This document shows positions 32,978-42,601 of a DNA stretch of 64,000 bases, piece by piece. The position numbers were made by a program, and so were the translations under genes. The stretch lies in the NCBI RefSeq assembly GCF_964283195.1, contig NZ_CAXYLH010000003.1, one strand, 5' to 3'. Within the stretch, counting starts at the first letter, position 1. Each line of letters begins with the position of its first letter. Source of the stretch: Paratractidigestivibacter sp003150175 (GTDB taxonomy: Bacteria > Actinomycetota > Coriobacteriia > Coriobacteriales > Atopobiaceae). The notes below the pieces were generated by a model. The model was not told the origin of the DNA. It made no database searches and saw only the letters and a program-made list of their open reading frames with translations.

Positions 32978-34189
32978 ATGAAGATCGGTAAGCCCTTTGG
33001 CAGGACGCCGAAGGAGAAGAGCTCGAAGCTCTATGAGGACCGCGTGGTCAATGCCGACGTGCTTCCGGTCGAGAAGCCCAGCTACAGCGCGTTCGGCTCG
33101 CTCGCCGGCTTCGTCGCGTGCCTCGTCGCCGCCGGCGTGTTCTGCATCGTGTCCGGTCCCGAGCACCTGCTCGTCGGAATTGGCCTCATCGTATTCGGCG
33201 TTGTGCCCGCAGTCGCCATCGCCGTGCAGGGCGTGAAGCTCGGCAAGCAGATCGACTCGGGCGAGGTCTCGCTCGCGCCGAAGGTCGCGCCCGACGTGTT
33301 CGGGGAGCAGGCCGATCGCTTCTGGCAGATCGAGAGCAAGGAGCTGACCCGGGCCGAGCTCGACGACGCGTCGCAAAAGCGCGCCCGCGAGCTCGAGACG
33401 ACCAAGAGCTGGTTCGGGTTCGCGCGCGCCTCGTTCGAGGCCGTCGATTTGCGCGCGTCCGACGGATGCCGACTTGTGGGGCATGAGCTCCTGTGCGGGG
33501 CGCCCTCGAACAAGTGGCTCGTCTATGCCCCCGGCCTCGGCGGGACGTGGAAGAGCGGGCTTGTGGTGGCGAGCCGCTTCGCGCGGGCGGGGTACAACCT
33601 GCTGCTCGTCGACATGCGCGCGCAGGGCGAGAGCGGCGGCGTGGCGATGGGCTACGGCCACATCGAGCGGCGCGACCTCGTTGAGTGGTGCCGGTTGATC
33701 GCCGAGCGCGATTCCGATGCGCGGATCGTGCTCATGGGTCAGTCGATGGGCGCAGCCGCCGCGGTCGAGGCCTCCGCGGAACAGGACCTGCCTGCCCAGG
33801 TCAAGGCCGTCGTGAGCGACTCTGCGTACGCCGATCTGTGGAACGAGGCGATCTATCTGCTGGGCAAGGGCGTCAACGGGAGGTCGATCTCCCCGCATCC
33901 GGTGCTCGACATCGCCCGGCTCGTGGTCCGCGGCGGCGCCTCGGGTCTCGACCTCGCGGACGCGAGCGCCGAGCAGGCCGCCAAGGGCTCGCGCGTGCCG
34001 AGCCTCTACATTCATGGAGCCGATGACGTCGCGGTCCCGCCCTACAGCGTCCGTCGCCTGTCGGAGGCGGCCGCATGCGAGCACGAGATGCTCAAGGTCC
34101 CCGGCGCCGGCCACTGCTGCGCCGCTCTCGCGGACCCCGATGCGTACTTCTCGGCCGTCCTCGCCTTTGCGGAGAAGCACGTCGCCTAA
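32978..34189 (+). CDS. Membrane-anchored alpha/beta hydrolase
   Basis: The 403-residue protein has a cytoplasmic N-tail, two hydrophobic helices (about 40-60 and 63-83) and a C-terminal alpha/beta hydrolase domain. The nucleophile elbow is GQSMGA (Ser near residue 263), the acid is in the HGADDVAVP strand and the His is in VPGAGHCCA, with an LVYAPGLGGTWKSG strand for the oxyanion hole. The substrate is unknown; the fold includes acyl-peptide hydrolases, esterases and lipases. GGAGG precedes ATG 32978. It converges on pknB and shares a bidirectional terminator with it. Confidence 0.85.
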   Translation: MKIGKPFGRTPKEKSSKLYEDRVVNADVLPVEKPSYSAFGSLAGFVACLVAAGVFCIVSGPEHLLVGIGLIVFGVVPAVAIAVQGVKLGKQIDSGEVSLAPKVAPDVFGEQADRFWQIESKELTRAELDDASQKRARELETTKSWFGFARASFEAVDLRASDGCRLVGHELLCGAPSNKWLVYAPGLGGTWKSGLVVASRFARAGYNLLLVDMRAQGESGGVAMGYGHIERRDLVEWCRLIAERDSDARIVLMGQSMGAAAAVEASAEQDLPAQVKAVVSDSAYADLWNEAIYLLGKGVNGRSISPHPVLDIARLVVRGGASGLDLADASAEQAAKGSRVPSLYIHGADDVAVPPYSVRRLSEAAACEHEMLKVPGAGHCCAALADPDAYFSAVLAFAEKHVA

Positions 34190-34213
34190 ACCGTCCTCGC
34201 CAACTACTGACAG

Positions 34214-34262
34214 AAAACGGGCGCGGAACCGGTTTGACTCGCCGGCTCCGCGCCCGTTTTTT
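34214..34262. terminator. Bidirectional terminator between hydrolase and pknB
   Basis: AAAACGGGCGCGGA pairs with TCCGCGCCCGTTTT around an inner ACCGG/CCGGC stem, with A-runs on one side and T-runs on the other. Confidence 0.9.
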
Positions 34263-34289
34263 GCGTCCAAATAGTTTGCCGCAGTAAGG

Positions 34290-36320
34290 CTACTGACCCG
34301 TCTCGGTCCCCGTGGTGGAGCCTCCGTTGGTGTCGGTGCCCGCGTTGCTGCCGTTGCCGCTGTTGTCGGAGTCGCCGTTGCTGCTGCCGCCATTGTTGCC
34401 CGAATTGCCGCCTGAGCTCTGGGTCTTGGTGGTCAGGGTAATCGTGGTGCCCTTCTCGGCCTTGTTGGTCACGGATTGGTAGGTCACTGTGCCGTTCGCG
34501 CTGCAGCCATCCGCGAGCGCCACGTTGAAGCCGGCGTTCGCGAGGTCGTACTTGGCCTCGCTGTAGGACTCGCCGACGACGTAGGGGACGTCGACGCGCT
34601 TGTCCGCGGGGCCACTGGACACCGTCACGGTGATGGTGTCGGTGGCCTTGGCCTTGGAGCCGGCCGAGGGGTTCGTGCGGACGACAGTGCCGGAGCTCAC
34701 GGAGTCGGAGTTGTCGTAGACGACCTTGACGTCGGTGAAGCCCGCGTCCTTGAGGGCGGACTTGGCGTTGTTCTCGGAGTAGCCCGAGACGTTGGGGACC
34801 TCGATTTCGTTGGGGCCTGCCGAGAGGTAATACGTGATGGTGTCGCCGGCCTTGGCGGTCTTGCCGGCGTCGACGCTCTGGCGGCAGACGTGGCCGACCT
34901 CGATGGTGTCGCTCGGCTCGGAGTTGCCGCTCTTGCCGGTGAGCTTGACCTGAGCGAGCGCTGCCTCGGCCTCCTCGGGGGTCTTGCCCGTGAGGTCGGG
35001 GACCGTCACCGTCGCCGCGGGCTCGGGGCCCTTCGAGATCGTGAAGTTGATCACGGTGCCCTCAGGGAACTCGCGCCCCTGGTTGGGGTTCTGGTCGACG
35101 ACATATCCCTCCTGGATGTTCGAGTCGTACTGCTCGGAGATCTTGTAGGTGAAGTGGCCGTCCTTCTCGATCGCCGCGATGGCCTGGTCCTTGGTGAGGC
35201 CGCTCAGGTTGGGGATCGGGTAATTCTTCGTTCCGGAGTTGAGGAGCGCGAACGCGACGCCGATGGCGGCGATGACGGCGATCACCGCAGCGGCGATGCC
35301 GATCTTCTTGTTGCGGCTGTGCTTCTTCTCGCGCTCGGCCTCCTGCTCGGCGGCCTGCTCGGTCGCCGTCTGGGGACGGTAGCGGTTCTCGCGCTGGATG
35401 CGCGGGCCCACGGCGGTCGCGCCCTGGCCGGGCTCGAGCTTATTGGTCACGGCGGCGCCCAGAGGGGCGGTCATCGCGGCGGTCGCGCCGGCGACGGCCG
35501 AGAGGCGCCCTGCGAGGTAGTCGCGAAGCGCGCGGTTGAGCTCGTCGGCCGTCTGGAAGCGCGCGGCCGGGTCCTTCTGCATGCACTTGAGGATGATGGC
35601 CTCGAGCGAGGGGTCGACGTTGGGGTTGAGCTGCGAGGGCGGCTTGGGCTGCTCGTTGACCTGCTTGAGGGCGACCGTGATCGCGTCGTCGCCCTGGAAG
35701 GGAACCTGGCCTGTGGCGGACTCGTACATGACGATGCCGAGGGAGTAGATGTCGGTCGTGGGGCCGAGCTCCTTGCCCTGCGTCTGCTCGGGGCTGACGT
35801 AGTGGGCGGTGCCGAGGACGGAGTTGTCCTGGGTGAGGTGGCTGTTCTTTGCGCGCGCGATGCCGAAGTCCATCACCTTGATGTTGCCGTCGGGCTGCAC
35901 CATGATGTTCTGCGGCTTGATGTCGCGGTGGATGATGTCGTGCTTGTGCGCGACGCTGAGGGCCTGGGCGATCTGGCTGCCGATCTGGGCGACCTTCTTG
36001 CAGTCGAGGGCTCCGTGCTTGCGGATGCCGCTCTTGAGGTCGGTGCCGCGCAGGTACTCCATGATGATGTAGTAGGTGTCGCCGTCCTTGCCCCAGTCGT
36101 AGACGCTCACGATGTAGGGGCTCTGGAGAGCGGCCGCGGCCTGCGCCTCCTGCTTGAAGCGGGCGGCGAAGGAGGGGTCCGCCGCGTACTGCGGCAGCAT
36201 CGTCTTTATGGCGACGGTGCGTCCGAGCACCGAGTCGCGGCCGCGGAACACCGTGGCCATGCCTCCCGTGCCGATCCTGTCCTGGACCTCGTAACGCCCG
36301 CCGAGAACCTTACCTGGCAT
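34290..36320 (-). CDS. pknB: PASTA-domain Ser/Thr protein kinase PknB
   Basis: The 676-residue membrane kinase senses muropeptides and regulates wall synthesis and division. It has an intact kinase domain (GTGGMATVF, Lys39 in VAIK, HRDIKPQN at 131-138, DFG at 151-153, GTAHYVSPEQ), a transmembrane helix near 340-360, and four external PASTA repeats beginning at YPIPNLSGLT, TVPDLTGKT, EVPNVSGYS and DVPYVVGES. The C-terminus is a Ser/Gly/Asn/Thr-rich tail. It is the last gene of the minus-strand cell-wall operon, 138 bases after the SEDS-PBP gene. Confidence 0.96.
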   Translation of the reverse strand: MPGKVLGGRYEVQDRIGTGGMATVFRGRDSVLGRTVAIKTMLPQYAADPSFAARFKQEAQAAAALQSPYIVSVYDWGKDGDTYYIIMEYLRGTDLKSGIRKHGALDCKKVAQIGSQIAQALSVAHKHDIIHRDIKPQNIMVQPDGNIKVMDFGIARAKNSHLTQDNSVLGTAHYVSPEQTQGKELGPTTDIYSLGIVMYESATGQVPFQGDDAITVALKQVNEQPKPPSQLNPNVDPSLEAIILKCMQKDPAARFQTADELNRALRDYLAGRLSAVAGATAAMTAPLGAAVTNKLEPGQGATAVGPRIQRENRYRPQTATEQAAEQEAEREKKHSRNKKIGIAAAVIAVIAAIGVAFALLNSGTKNYPIPNLSGLTKDQAIAAIEKDGHFTYKISEQYDSNIQEGYVVDQNPNQGREFPEGTVINFTISKGPEPAATVTVPDLTGKTPEEAEAALAQVKLTGKSGNSEPSDTIEVGHVCRQSVDAGKTAKAGDTITYYLSAGPNEIEVPNVSGYSENNAKSALKDAGFTDVKVVYDNSDSVSSGTVVRTNPSAGSKAKATDTITVTVSSGPADKRVDVPYVVGESYSEAKYDLANAGFNVALADGCSANGTVTYQSVTNKAEKGTTITLTTKTQSSGGNSGNNGGSSNGDSDNSGNGSNAGTDTNGGSTTGTETGQ

Positions 36321-36458
36321 CTTCTCTCCTATCCCGCTCGCGGATGCTCCCGCGCGTAAAAACTCCTGTTGCTGCGTTTATGGTTCGTTCTCTCGTCGCC
36401 TGTGGCGTGGCGCGTCGCTTCCGCGCCGTGCCGGTTGCCTCGGGTCGTTTGATCACCA

Positions 36459-39404
36459 TCAGGCACCAGCTCCTGCCGCTTGTATGCTGAGGGTCGAAGC
36501 GATGACCTTGCCGGCCAGCGAGGCCGCGAGCCCCTCGACGTTCGAGCCGTTGCCCTCGACGCAGACCGATACGGCGAGCGTCGGGTTGTCGTACGGCGCG
36601 AAGCCGATGAAGAGCGAGTTCACGTTGTTTCCGCCGACCTCGGCGGTGCCGGTCTTGCCCGCGACGCGCGTGCCGGAGACCTGGGCGCCCATGCCCGAGC
36701 CCTGCTCCACGCAGGCGAGCATGGCCTCTTTGGTCTTCGAGGCGGCGTCGGCGCCCACGGCCTGGCCGAGCGACTTGGGGCTCGTGGTCGAGACGGTCGC
36801 TCCCTCGGGCGAGAGCACGTGGTCGACCACATAGGGGTTCATGGCGACTCCGCCGTTGGCTATGGCCGCGGCGACCACGGCGTTCTGCATCACGGTCACC
36901 TGCGGGCCCGCGGGGCTCGCGTGCTCGCCGACGGGCTGCCCGCATGCCGCCCAGGCGGTCTCCCACTCCGTCATCTCGGAGGGGTTGGGCATGAGCGAGG
37001 AGCGGCACGAGAAGTCAAGCCCGAGCTCGCGGCCGAAGCCGAAGGCGTCGGCGTAGCTCACGAGCTTATCGGCCCCGAGCTTTTGGCCGACCTGCGCGAG
37101 CGCGGTGTTGGAGGAGACCGCGAGGGCGTCCTTGAGGCTTATGGTGCCGTAGTCGTTGTTGCGGAAGTTCGTGACTTGGGCGTTACCGATCTCGATGGAC
37201 GCGGGCGCGTTGATCTGGTCGTCGAGGTGGGCCTGGCCAGAGTCAAGGGCCGCCGCAAGCGTGACCGCCTTGAAGGTGGATCCCGGCGTGTAGAGCGCCT
37301 GGGTCGCACGGTCGAGCATCTGGGTGCCGCCGGCCGCCATGACGTCGCTCAGCTGGTCGTTGCTGTAGGTGGGGGCGGAGGCCTTGGCCAGGACGGCGCC
37401 GGTCTTGGGGTTGAGGACGACGATGGAGCCCGTGTACCCGTCGAGCGCCGCCTCGGCGGCCTTCTGGATCTGCGAGTTCAGGGTGAGGCTCACCGTCGCG
37501 CCGGAGACCTGGACGCCGGCGAGCGAGTAGAGGGCGCTTCGCCAGTCGGAGTAGTCTGCGTGCCCGGTTAAGGTCTCGTTCATGGTGGACTCGACGCCGG
37601 TGGCTCCGAACTGGTTCGAGATGTAGCCCACGGTGTGCGAGGCGAGCGAGCCCAGCGGGTAGCTGCGCAGGTAGGTGCCGTCTGCCTGCTGGATGCTCTC
37701 GGCAAGAGTGACGCCGTCGGAGGTTACAATGGCGCCGCGCTGGACGTAGGCGGTCTTCGCGATGGTGTGGTTGTTGTTGGACATCGACTGGATGTTCTGC
37801 GCGTCGACCTGCTGCAGGTAGGTGAGGTTGGCGATGAGCGCGGCAAAGAGGAGAGAGAACACGCTGACCAGCGCGGTCAGGCGCTTGCCCAGGGCCACGC
37901 GGCCGAGGACGCCGGACTCGGCGGACTGCACCTTGAAGCTGCCGCGTGCGTGGCTGCCGTGCACGACGCCGCGTACGGCCTCGCCGGCGGCGCCCACGAG
38001 CTTCTCGTTGCTCTGGGTGCCCAGAAGCGCGCTGCCCGTCGCCTGGGCGGAGGCGAGCTCCTCGTCGTGGCCCGTGGCGTCGTCGCCGGCGCGCAGCAAG
38101 AGGCCGACCACGATGAAGCTCGCCAGCAGGGAAGTGCCGCCCTGGCTCATGAAGGGCAGGGTCACGCCGGTCAGCGGCAAGAGCTTGGTCACGCCGCCGA
38201 CGATGAGGAAGGCCTGGAAGGCGAGCGCGCTCGTGAGGCCCACGGCCGCGAAGGCCGCGGAGTCGGACTTGGCGCGCGCCGCGGTCGCGAAGCCACGGAC
38301 GCAGAGCAGCAGGTAGAGGATGAGGACCGCCGAGGCGCCCAGAAGGCCGCTCTCCTCGGCGATGGCGCTGAAGATGAAGTCGGACTCGACGACGGGGATC
38401 AAGGTGGGCAGGCCCTTGCCGATGCCCGAGCCAACGAGCCCGCCGTCGGCGATGGAGAACAGCGACTGCACGATCTGGTAGCCGCCGCCCTGCGCGTCGG
38501 ACCAGGGGTCGAGCCAGATGTTCACGCGGGTGCGCACGTGCCCGAACACGTGGTAGCAGAAGACGCCGCCCACGGCGAGCAGGACGAGGGAGACCGCGAC
38601 GTAGCTCACGCGGCCCGTGGACACGTAGAGCATGACGACGAAGAAGACGAAGAACAGAAGCGCGCTGCCGAGATCGCGCTCGAACACGACGAGCAGCAGG
38701 CTGATGCCCCAGGTGACCAGCAGCGGGAGCAGCATGCGCATGCGCGGCAGCGTGAAGGGGCCGACGCGGCGCATGGAGATCGAGAGCGCTTCTCGGTTGG
38801 AGGCCAGGTAGAAGGCCAGGAACAGCACGATGAGGATCTTCGCGAACTCGCCGGGCTGGAAGCCGAAGCCGCCGATGTAGACCCAGAGCTTGGAGCCGCC
38901 CTTCTCGGTGCCGATGAACATCGGCAAAAGGAGCAGCAGCACGCCCACGAGGCCAAGGGTGTACTTATAGCGCGCGAGCTCCTCGAAGTTCCGGGCGAAG
39001 GCGAGCACCGCCACCATCGCGGCGACCGAGATGAACAGCCAGATGACCTGGTTGACGGCCAGCTCGGGGGCCAGGCGCGTGAGGTAGGTTATGCCGATGC
39101 CCGAGAGCAGGAACACGATGGGCAGGATGGCGGGGTCGGCCGCCGGGGCGAGCCGGCGGATGGCCATATGGGCGCACGCGAAGGCGCCGAGAAGCCCCAG
39201 CGGCACTCCGAGGTTCTCGAGCCCGAGCTGGTTGCCCGTCGTGAGCACGTACATGGAGTAGAGGAGAAGCACGGGGATGGCCGCGAGCCCGAGCAGGAAC
39301 AGCTCGGTGTGGCGGCGCTGGAAGCCGCGGCCCTCTTCGATGACCTGGGCGGCGAAGCGGTTGCCCGCCTCCCCGCGCGTCATGGTCCTATGCCTGCGGC
39401 GCAT
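36459..39404 (-). CDS. SEDS glycosyltransferase-class B PBP fusion (RodA/FtsW-PbpA)
   Basis: The 981-residue protein joins two enzymes normally encoded separately. Residues 1-450 are a multi-spanning SEDS peptidoglycan polymerase (FTLP..., Asp in VFERDLGSALLFF near 243, PLTGVTLPFMSQGGTSLLASF). After a linker and one more membrane helix, residues 510-981 form a class B penicillin-binding transpeptidase: PGSTFK (active Ser near 709), VSSNTALA near 763 and KTGTAEVGG near 918. One polypeptide thus carries both wall-building activities. No frameshift is needed. ATG 39404 is two bases after the phosphatase stop; ATG 39383 is an alternative start. Confidence 0.95.
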   Translation of the reverse strand: MRRRHRTMTRGEAGNRFAAQVIEEGRGFQRRHTELFLLGLAAIPVLLLYSMYVLTTGNQLGLENLGVPLGLLGAFACAHMAIRRLAPAADPAILPIVFLLSGIGITYLTRLAPELAVNQVIWLFISVAAMVAVLAFARNFEELARYKYTLGLVGVLLLLLPMFIGTEKGGSKLWVYIGGFGFQPGEFAKILIVLFLAFYLASNREALSISMRRVGPFTLPRMRMLLPLLVTWGISLLLVVFERDLGSALLFFVFFVVMLYVSTGRVSYVAVSLVLLAVGGVFCYHVFGHVRTRVNIWLDPWSDAQGGGYQIVQSLFSIADGGLVGSGIGKGLPTLIPVVESDFIFSAIAEESGLLGASAVLILYLLLCVRGFATAARAKSDSAAFAAVGLTSALAFQAFLIVGGVTKLLPLTGVTLPFMSQGGTSLLASFIVVGLLLRAGDDATGHDEELASAQATGSALLGTQSNEKLVGAAGEAVRGVVHGSHARGSFKVQSAESGVLGRVALGKRLTALVSVFSLLFAALIANLTYLQQVDAQNIQSMSNNNHTIAKTAYVQRGAIVTSDGVTLAESIQQADGTYLRSYPLGSLASHTVGYISNQFGATGVESTMNETLTGHADYSDWRSALYSLAGVQVSGATVSLTLNSQIQKAAEAALDGYTGSIVVLNPKTGAVLAKASAPTYSNDQLSDVMAAGGTQMLDRATQALYTPGSTFKAVTLAAALDSGQAHLDDQINAPASIEIGNAQVTNFRNNDYGTISLKDALAVSSNTALAQVGQKLGADKLVSYADAFGFGRELGLDFSCRSSLMPNPSEMTEWETAWAACGQPVGEHASPAGPQVTVMQNAVVAAAIANGGVAMNPYVVDHVLSPEGATVSTTSPKSLGQAVGADAASKTKEAMLACVEQGSGMGAQVSGTRVAGKTGTAEVGGNNVNSLFIGFAPYDNPTLAVSVCVEGNGSNVEGLAASLAGKVIASTLSIQAAGAGA

Positions 39405-39405
39405 G

Positions 39406-40668
39406 CTATTCGCCCCCGTTCTGAGTCGCGGAAGGGGAGGCGCTGCCGTCGACCGGCGCGCCGGGGTTGCCCTCGGACTTCGCCTCGTCGGCCACGTTGG
39501 CCGCGGCGGTCTTGTTCGCGTCGATCTGGGCGCGGTAGGCGTCGAGGGTATCGCGGCCCGCCTGCTCGCTCGTCACGCGGATGCCCTGCTCGAGCTGGTC
39601 CTGGACGGAGGCCGGGAGGTCGTTGACGGAGATCGCGCTCGTCTCGACGAGGCTGCCGAGCGGGATGCCGAGGACGCTCGCGTTCACGCCGCGGTAGATC
39701 CCGACGGTGCCGTCGTTGACCGAGAGGTACCACTCCCCGCGGACGAAGGCGAGGCAGACCGCCGTGGTGACGACGAGAAGGGCGACGAGCAGCGCGCCCA
39801 CGAAGCCGGCACGCTTGGCGAGCCGGCGGCGGTTCTTCTCGGCGGAGCCGTCGTCGACGACGTCGACCACGACGACCGTCACGTTGTCCAGGCCGCCGGC
39901 GGTGAGCGCGGCGGCGACGAGGTTGTCAGCGGCCTGCTGCGGCGTCGCGCTCGAGACGGCGAGTGCCTCGATCTCGCTGTCGGGGATCATGGACGAGAGC
40001 CCGTCGGAGCACAGGATGACGCGGTCGCCGTTGCTCACCTCGAGTGAGAAGTGGTCGGCGTACATGTCAGGGTCCGAGCCGAGGGCGCGGGTGATGATGG
40101 AGCGCGAGGGGTGCGTGCGGGCCTCGTCGGCCGTGATCTGGCCGGAGTCCACGAGCTCCTCGACATAGGAGTGGTCGTGCGTCACGCGGACGATGGTGCC
40201 GCGGCGCAGCAGGTAGATGCGGGAATCGCCCACGTGGGCGACGGACATCTTGCCCTCCTCCAGAAGGCAGCAGGAGGCGGTGCAGCCCATGCCGGGCTTG
40301 CCCACGCCGTCCTCGGCGCCCTGGATGACGGCTGTGTTCGCGGCCTCGACGGCGGCCCCGAGGAGCACGTCGTCGGCGCCGGCGGGCGCCTTCTCGGCAA
40401 TGGTTCTCACGGCGATGGCGCTCGCGACCTCGCCCGCGGCATGCCCGCCCATGCCGTCGCACACGGCAAAGAGGGGCGCCTGGATGAGGAAGGAGTCCTC
40501 GTTGTGGCCGCGCACGAGACCCACGTCGGAACGCGCGCCCCAGCTGAGGGACGCGCTCGTGCCCTGCACGGCGTCCGCGCCGGCGCGGCCCTCGACGGGC
40601 ATCTCGGCGCGGCCGGGCGCGTTGGCGGGCTCTTGGGCTGCGGTGTTGTTCAGCTCGTCCAAGCTCAT
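39406..40668 (-). CDS. pstP: PP2C-family Ser/Thr phosphatase (PstP-like)
   Basis: The 420-residue protein has a PP2C domain with all metal-binding motifs: SDVGLVRGHNEDSF near residue 47, VCDGMGGHAAGE near 68, GDSRIYL near 146, SDGLSSMI near 220 and GGLDNVTVVVV near 255. A transmembrane helix at about 287-310 leads to an external domain and a disordered tail. It reverses the kinases of this operon. Start and stop overlap neighbours: ATG overlaps the FhaB stop (ATGA), and the SEDS-PBP start follows by one base. Confidence 0.95.
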   Translation of the reverse strand: MSLDELNNTAAQEPANAPGRAEMPVEGRAGADAVQGTSASLSWGARSDVGLVRGHNEDSFLIQAPLFAVCDGMGGHAAGEVASAIAVRTIAEKAPAGADDVLLGAAVEAANTAVIQGAEDGVGKPGMGCTASCCLLEEGKMSVAHVGDSRIYLLRRGTIVRVTHDHSYVEELVDSGQITADEARTHPSRSIITRALGSDPDMYADHFSLEVSNGDRVILCSDGLSSMIPDSEIEALAVSSATPQQAADNLVAAALTAGGLDNVTVVVVDVVDDGSAEKNRRRLAKRAGFVGALLVALLVVTTAVCLAFVRGEWYLSVNDGTVGIYRGVNASVLGIPLGSLVETSAISVNDLPASVQDQLEQGIRVTSEQAGRDTLDAYRAQIDANKTAAANVADEAKSEGNPGAPVDGSASPSATQNGGE

Positions 40669-41078
40669 CCGCGGCTCACCCTCATGATGGTGTCGCCGAC
40701 CTGCACCTCATCGGCGTCGCGCAGCGTCACCGCCTGGGTGATGGGGTGGCCGTTGACGAGGGTGCCGTTGGTCGAGCCCAGGTCCTCGAGGACGAGGGCG
40801 GGGCCCTGCAGGGTGAAGCGGGCGTGAGACGACGAGACGTAGGGCTCGTCGACCACGATGTCGGAGCTGGGGGAGCGGCCCACGATCACGGGGCCGAGGA
40901 TGTCCACGTGGAGCCCGCGCAGGTTGCGGGTGCCCTTCTCGACGTCGACCGACCAGATCGCGGCATCGCGGCGCTGGCCGCGGACGAGGCCCACGCCGGT
41001 GCGCATGACGGCGAAGAGAAAGAGGTACAGGACGATGACGAGGACGACGCGCCCTATAAAGAGGACGAGATCGATCAT
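40665..41078 (-). CDS. fhaB: Membrane-anchored FHA protein (FhaB/FipA-like)
   Basis: The 137-residue protein has one N-terminal helix (MIDLVLFIGRVVLVIVLYLF) and a C-terminal FHA domain that binds phosphothreonine: VIVGRSPSSDIVV, SSSHARF, LEDLGSTNGTLVNG. It probably docks phosphorylated wall or division proteins. ATG 41078 overlaps the FhaA stop by four bases; the longer upstream frame lies inside fhaA and is a shadow. The gene order matches the conserved actinobacterial operon. Confidence 0.94.
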   Translation of the reverse strand: MIDLVLFIGRVVLVIVLYLFLFAVMRTGVGLVRGQRRDAAIWSVDVEKGTRNLRGLHVDILGPVIVGRSPSSDIVVDEPYVSSSHARFTLQGPALVLEDLGSTNGTLVNGHPITQAVTLRDADEVQVGDTIMRVSRG

Positions 41079-42601
41079 CGGTTGGTCTCCCTGAACTCGA
41101 GGTTCACGAGGCCCAGCGTGAGCAGGTCGCCGTCGCGCAGGACGCACTCGTCGACGTCGACGTCGTTGACCAGCGTGCCGTTGGTGGAGCGCAGGTCGAC
41201 GATGTGCCAGTCGCGCCCGTCGTAGCGGAGCTCGGCGTGGCGGCGGCTCACGTTGGGGTCGCGCAGGACGATGCTGCACTGGCTGCGCTCGCGGCCGACG
41301 ATGGTCGAGGGTGCAGTGCCGGTGAAGGTGCGGCCGGTCTGTCGGTCGATGAGCAGGCAGGTGGCCGCGGGTGCCGCGGGCATCTGCGGCCCGCCGAGGC
41401 CGACTCCGTAGGGGTCGGGGTTCGGCAGCGGCTCGGATACGGCGGCAGCGACCTCGGCGGCGGCGTCGGCCTGGGCGGCCACGCTCGCGGCGACGCCGGC
41501 GCTCGCGCCCGCGGCGGCGCCGGAGGCGACGTTGGCCGCGGCCTCGTTGCCCACGCCGCGGCGCAGGTCGACGAGCGGGCTGGGGGTCGGGCGGCGCTGG
41601 GTCACGGGTACGGGGATCGCCGCGGGTGCCGCGGCCGCGGCGATGAAGGGCGCCGCGGCCACCGGCATCGGGGTCGAGGAGGTGGAGGATGCCACGGGCA
41701 TGGGGGCGGGAGCGGCGTCGTAGTCGTAGGAAGCGGGGATCACGTCGAGGCCAGCGACCGAAAGCCCGAGGGAGCCGAGCTCGGCGGACGGGACCGCCGA
41801 GACGGGCCTATCGGCGAAGGCGGCGCCCGCCGCGGCCATGCCGGTCGCGACGTTGGCGGCGCCGTTCGGCGCGCTCGCGGCAGGGGCGGGGGCTGCGGGG
41901 GCCGGCGCCGCAGCGGGCGCGGGTGCGGCCGGGGCAGCAGGCGCAGGGGCAGCGCCCGCGCGCGGGCCGCCGAAGAGCACGTCCTCGTCGTCGGCCGGCT
42001 TCGCGGGCGCCGGCTGAGGGGCGGGTGCGGGCTGCGGAGCAGGGGCAGGGACTGGCATGGGCTGCGCAGCGGGCTGCTGGGCAGGCTGCTGCGCGGGCGC
42101 GGGCTCCTGCATGGGGACGATGTGCCCGCGCGCAGGTGCCTGCGCCTTGCCGCGCGGCCTTGCCGCGGCACCGCCCATGCTCGCGCCGGCCCCGAGGAAG
42201 GCCTTCTCCTCGGCGCGGAGCTCCGCGAGCGTGCGCGAGTCGACGTTCTCGGCGAACACGGCGAATTTGCCGCTCTTGAGCGTGGGGTCGACCATGAAGC
42301 GGACCAGCGGGTCGCCGACGAACTGGTAGCCCTTCTTTTGGGCCTCGGCGGCGACGAAGGCGGCGGTCTCGGCGGTGATCTTCGCGTACAGCGGCCTCAT
42401 GAGCGAGTCGTCGGAAGACGAGACCAGGACGGTGTAGAGCGCCGGCGCGGTGTCCACGCCGTCGATCTCGTAGGTCTCGCTCTCCATCTCGCGCGCGGCG
42501 CGCTTGGCAAGCTTCTTAAAAGAGAAAGGCTCGGTGTAGCCCTGGGGGGCCTCGCCGAACACGGTGCCGATGCGGCTCTCGAACTCATTGAGAAAGCTCA
42601 T
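41075..42601 (-). CDS. fhaA: FhaA-like protein (DUF3662 plus FHA)
   Basis: The 508-residue protein has an N-terminal DUF3662 region (MSFLNEFESRIGTVFGEAP... to about residue 120), a long Ala/Pro-rich linker (about 140-400), and a C-terminal FHA domain (STIVGRERSQCSIVLRDPNVSRRHAELRYDGRDWHIVDLRSTNGT in part). FhaA proteins bind phosphorylated partners of PknA/PknB. The first 17 bases overlap the end of the upstream kinase gene. The linker's skewed composition creates long open frames in other frames that are not genes. Confidence 0.94.
   Translation of the reverse strand: MSFLNEFESRIGTVFGEAPQGYTEPFSFKKLAKRAAREMESETYEIDGVDTAPALYTVLVSSSDDSLMRPLYAKITAETAAFVAAEAQKKGYQFVGDPLVRFMVDPTLKSGKFAVFAENVDSRTLAELRAEEKAFLGAGASMGGAAARPRGKAQAPARGHIVPMQEPAPAQQPAQQPAAQPMPVPAPAPQPAPAPQPAPAKPADDEDVLFGGPRAGAAPAPAAPAAPAPAAAPAPAAPAPAASAPNGAANVATGMAAAGAAFADRPVSAVPSAELGSLGLSVAGLDVIPASYDYDAAPAPMPVASSTSSTPMPVAAAPFIAAAAAPAAIPVPVTQRRPTPSPLVDLRRGVGNEAAANVASGAAAGASAGVAASVAAQADAAAEVAAAVSEPLPNPDPYGVGLGGPQMPAAPAATCLLIDRQTGRTFTGTAPSTIVGRERSQCSIVLRDPNVSRRHAELRYDGRDWHIVDLRSTNGTLVNDVDVDECVLRDGDLLTLGLVNLEFRETNR

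Noticed and set aside
36310..37008. Arg-rich minus-strand frame between pknB and the SEDS-PBP gene
   Set aside because: Most of it lies in another frame of the PBP domain; the 138 bases between the genes hold nothing recognisable.
37635..39626. Long plus-strand open frame opposite the SEDS-PBP gene
   Set aside because: Low-complexity Ala/Glu/Arg/His composition and no RBS; the minus-strand frame has complete catalytic motifs.
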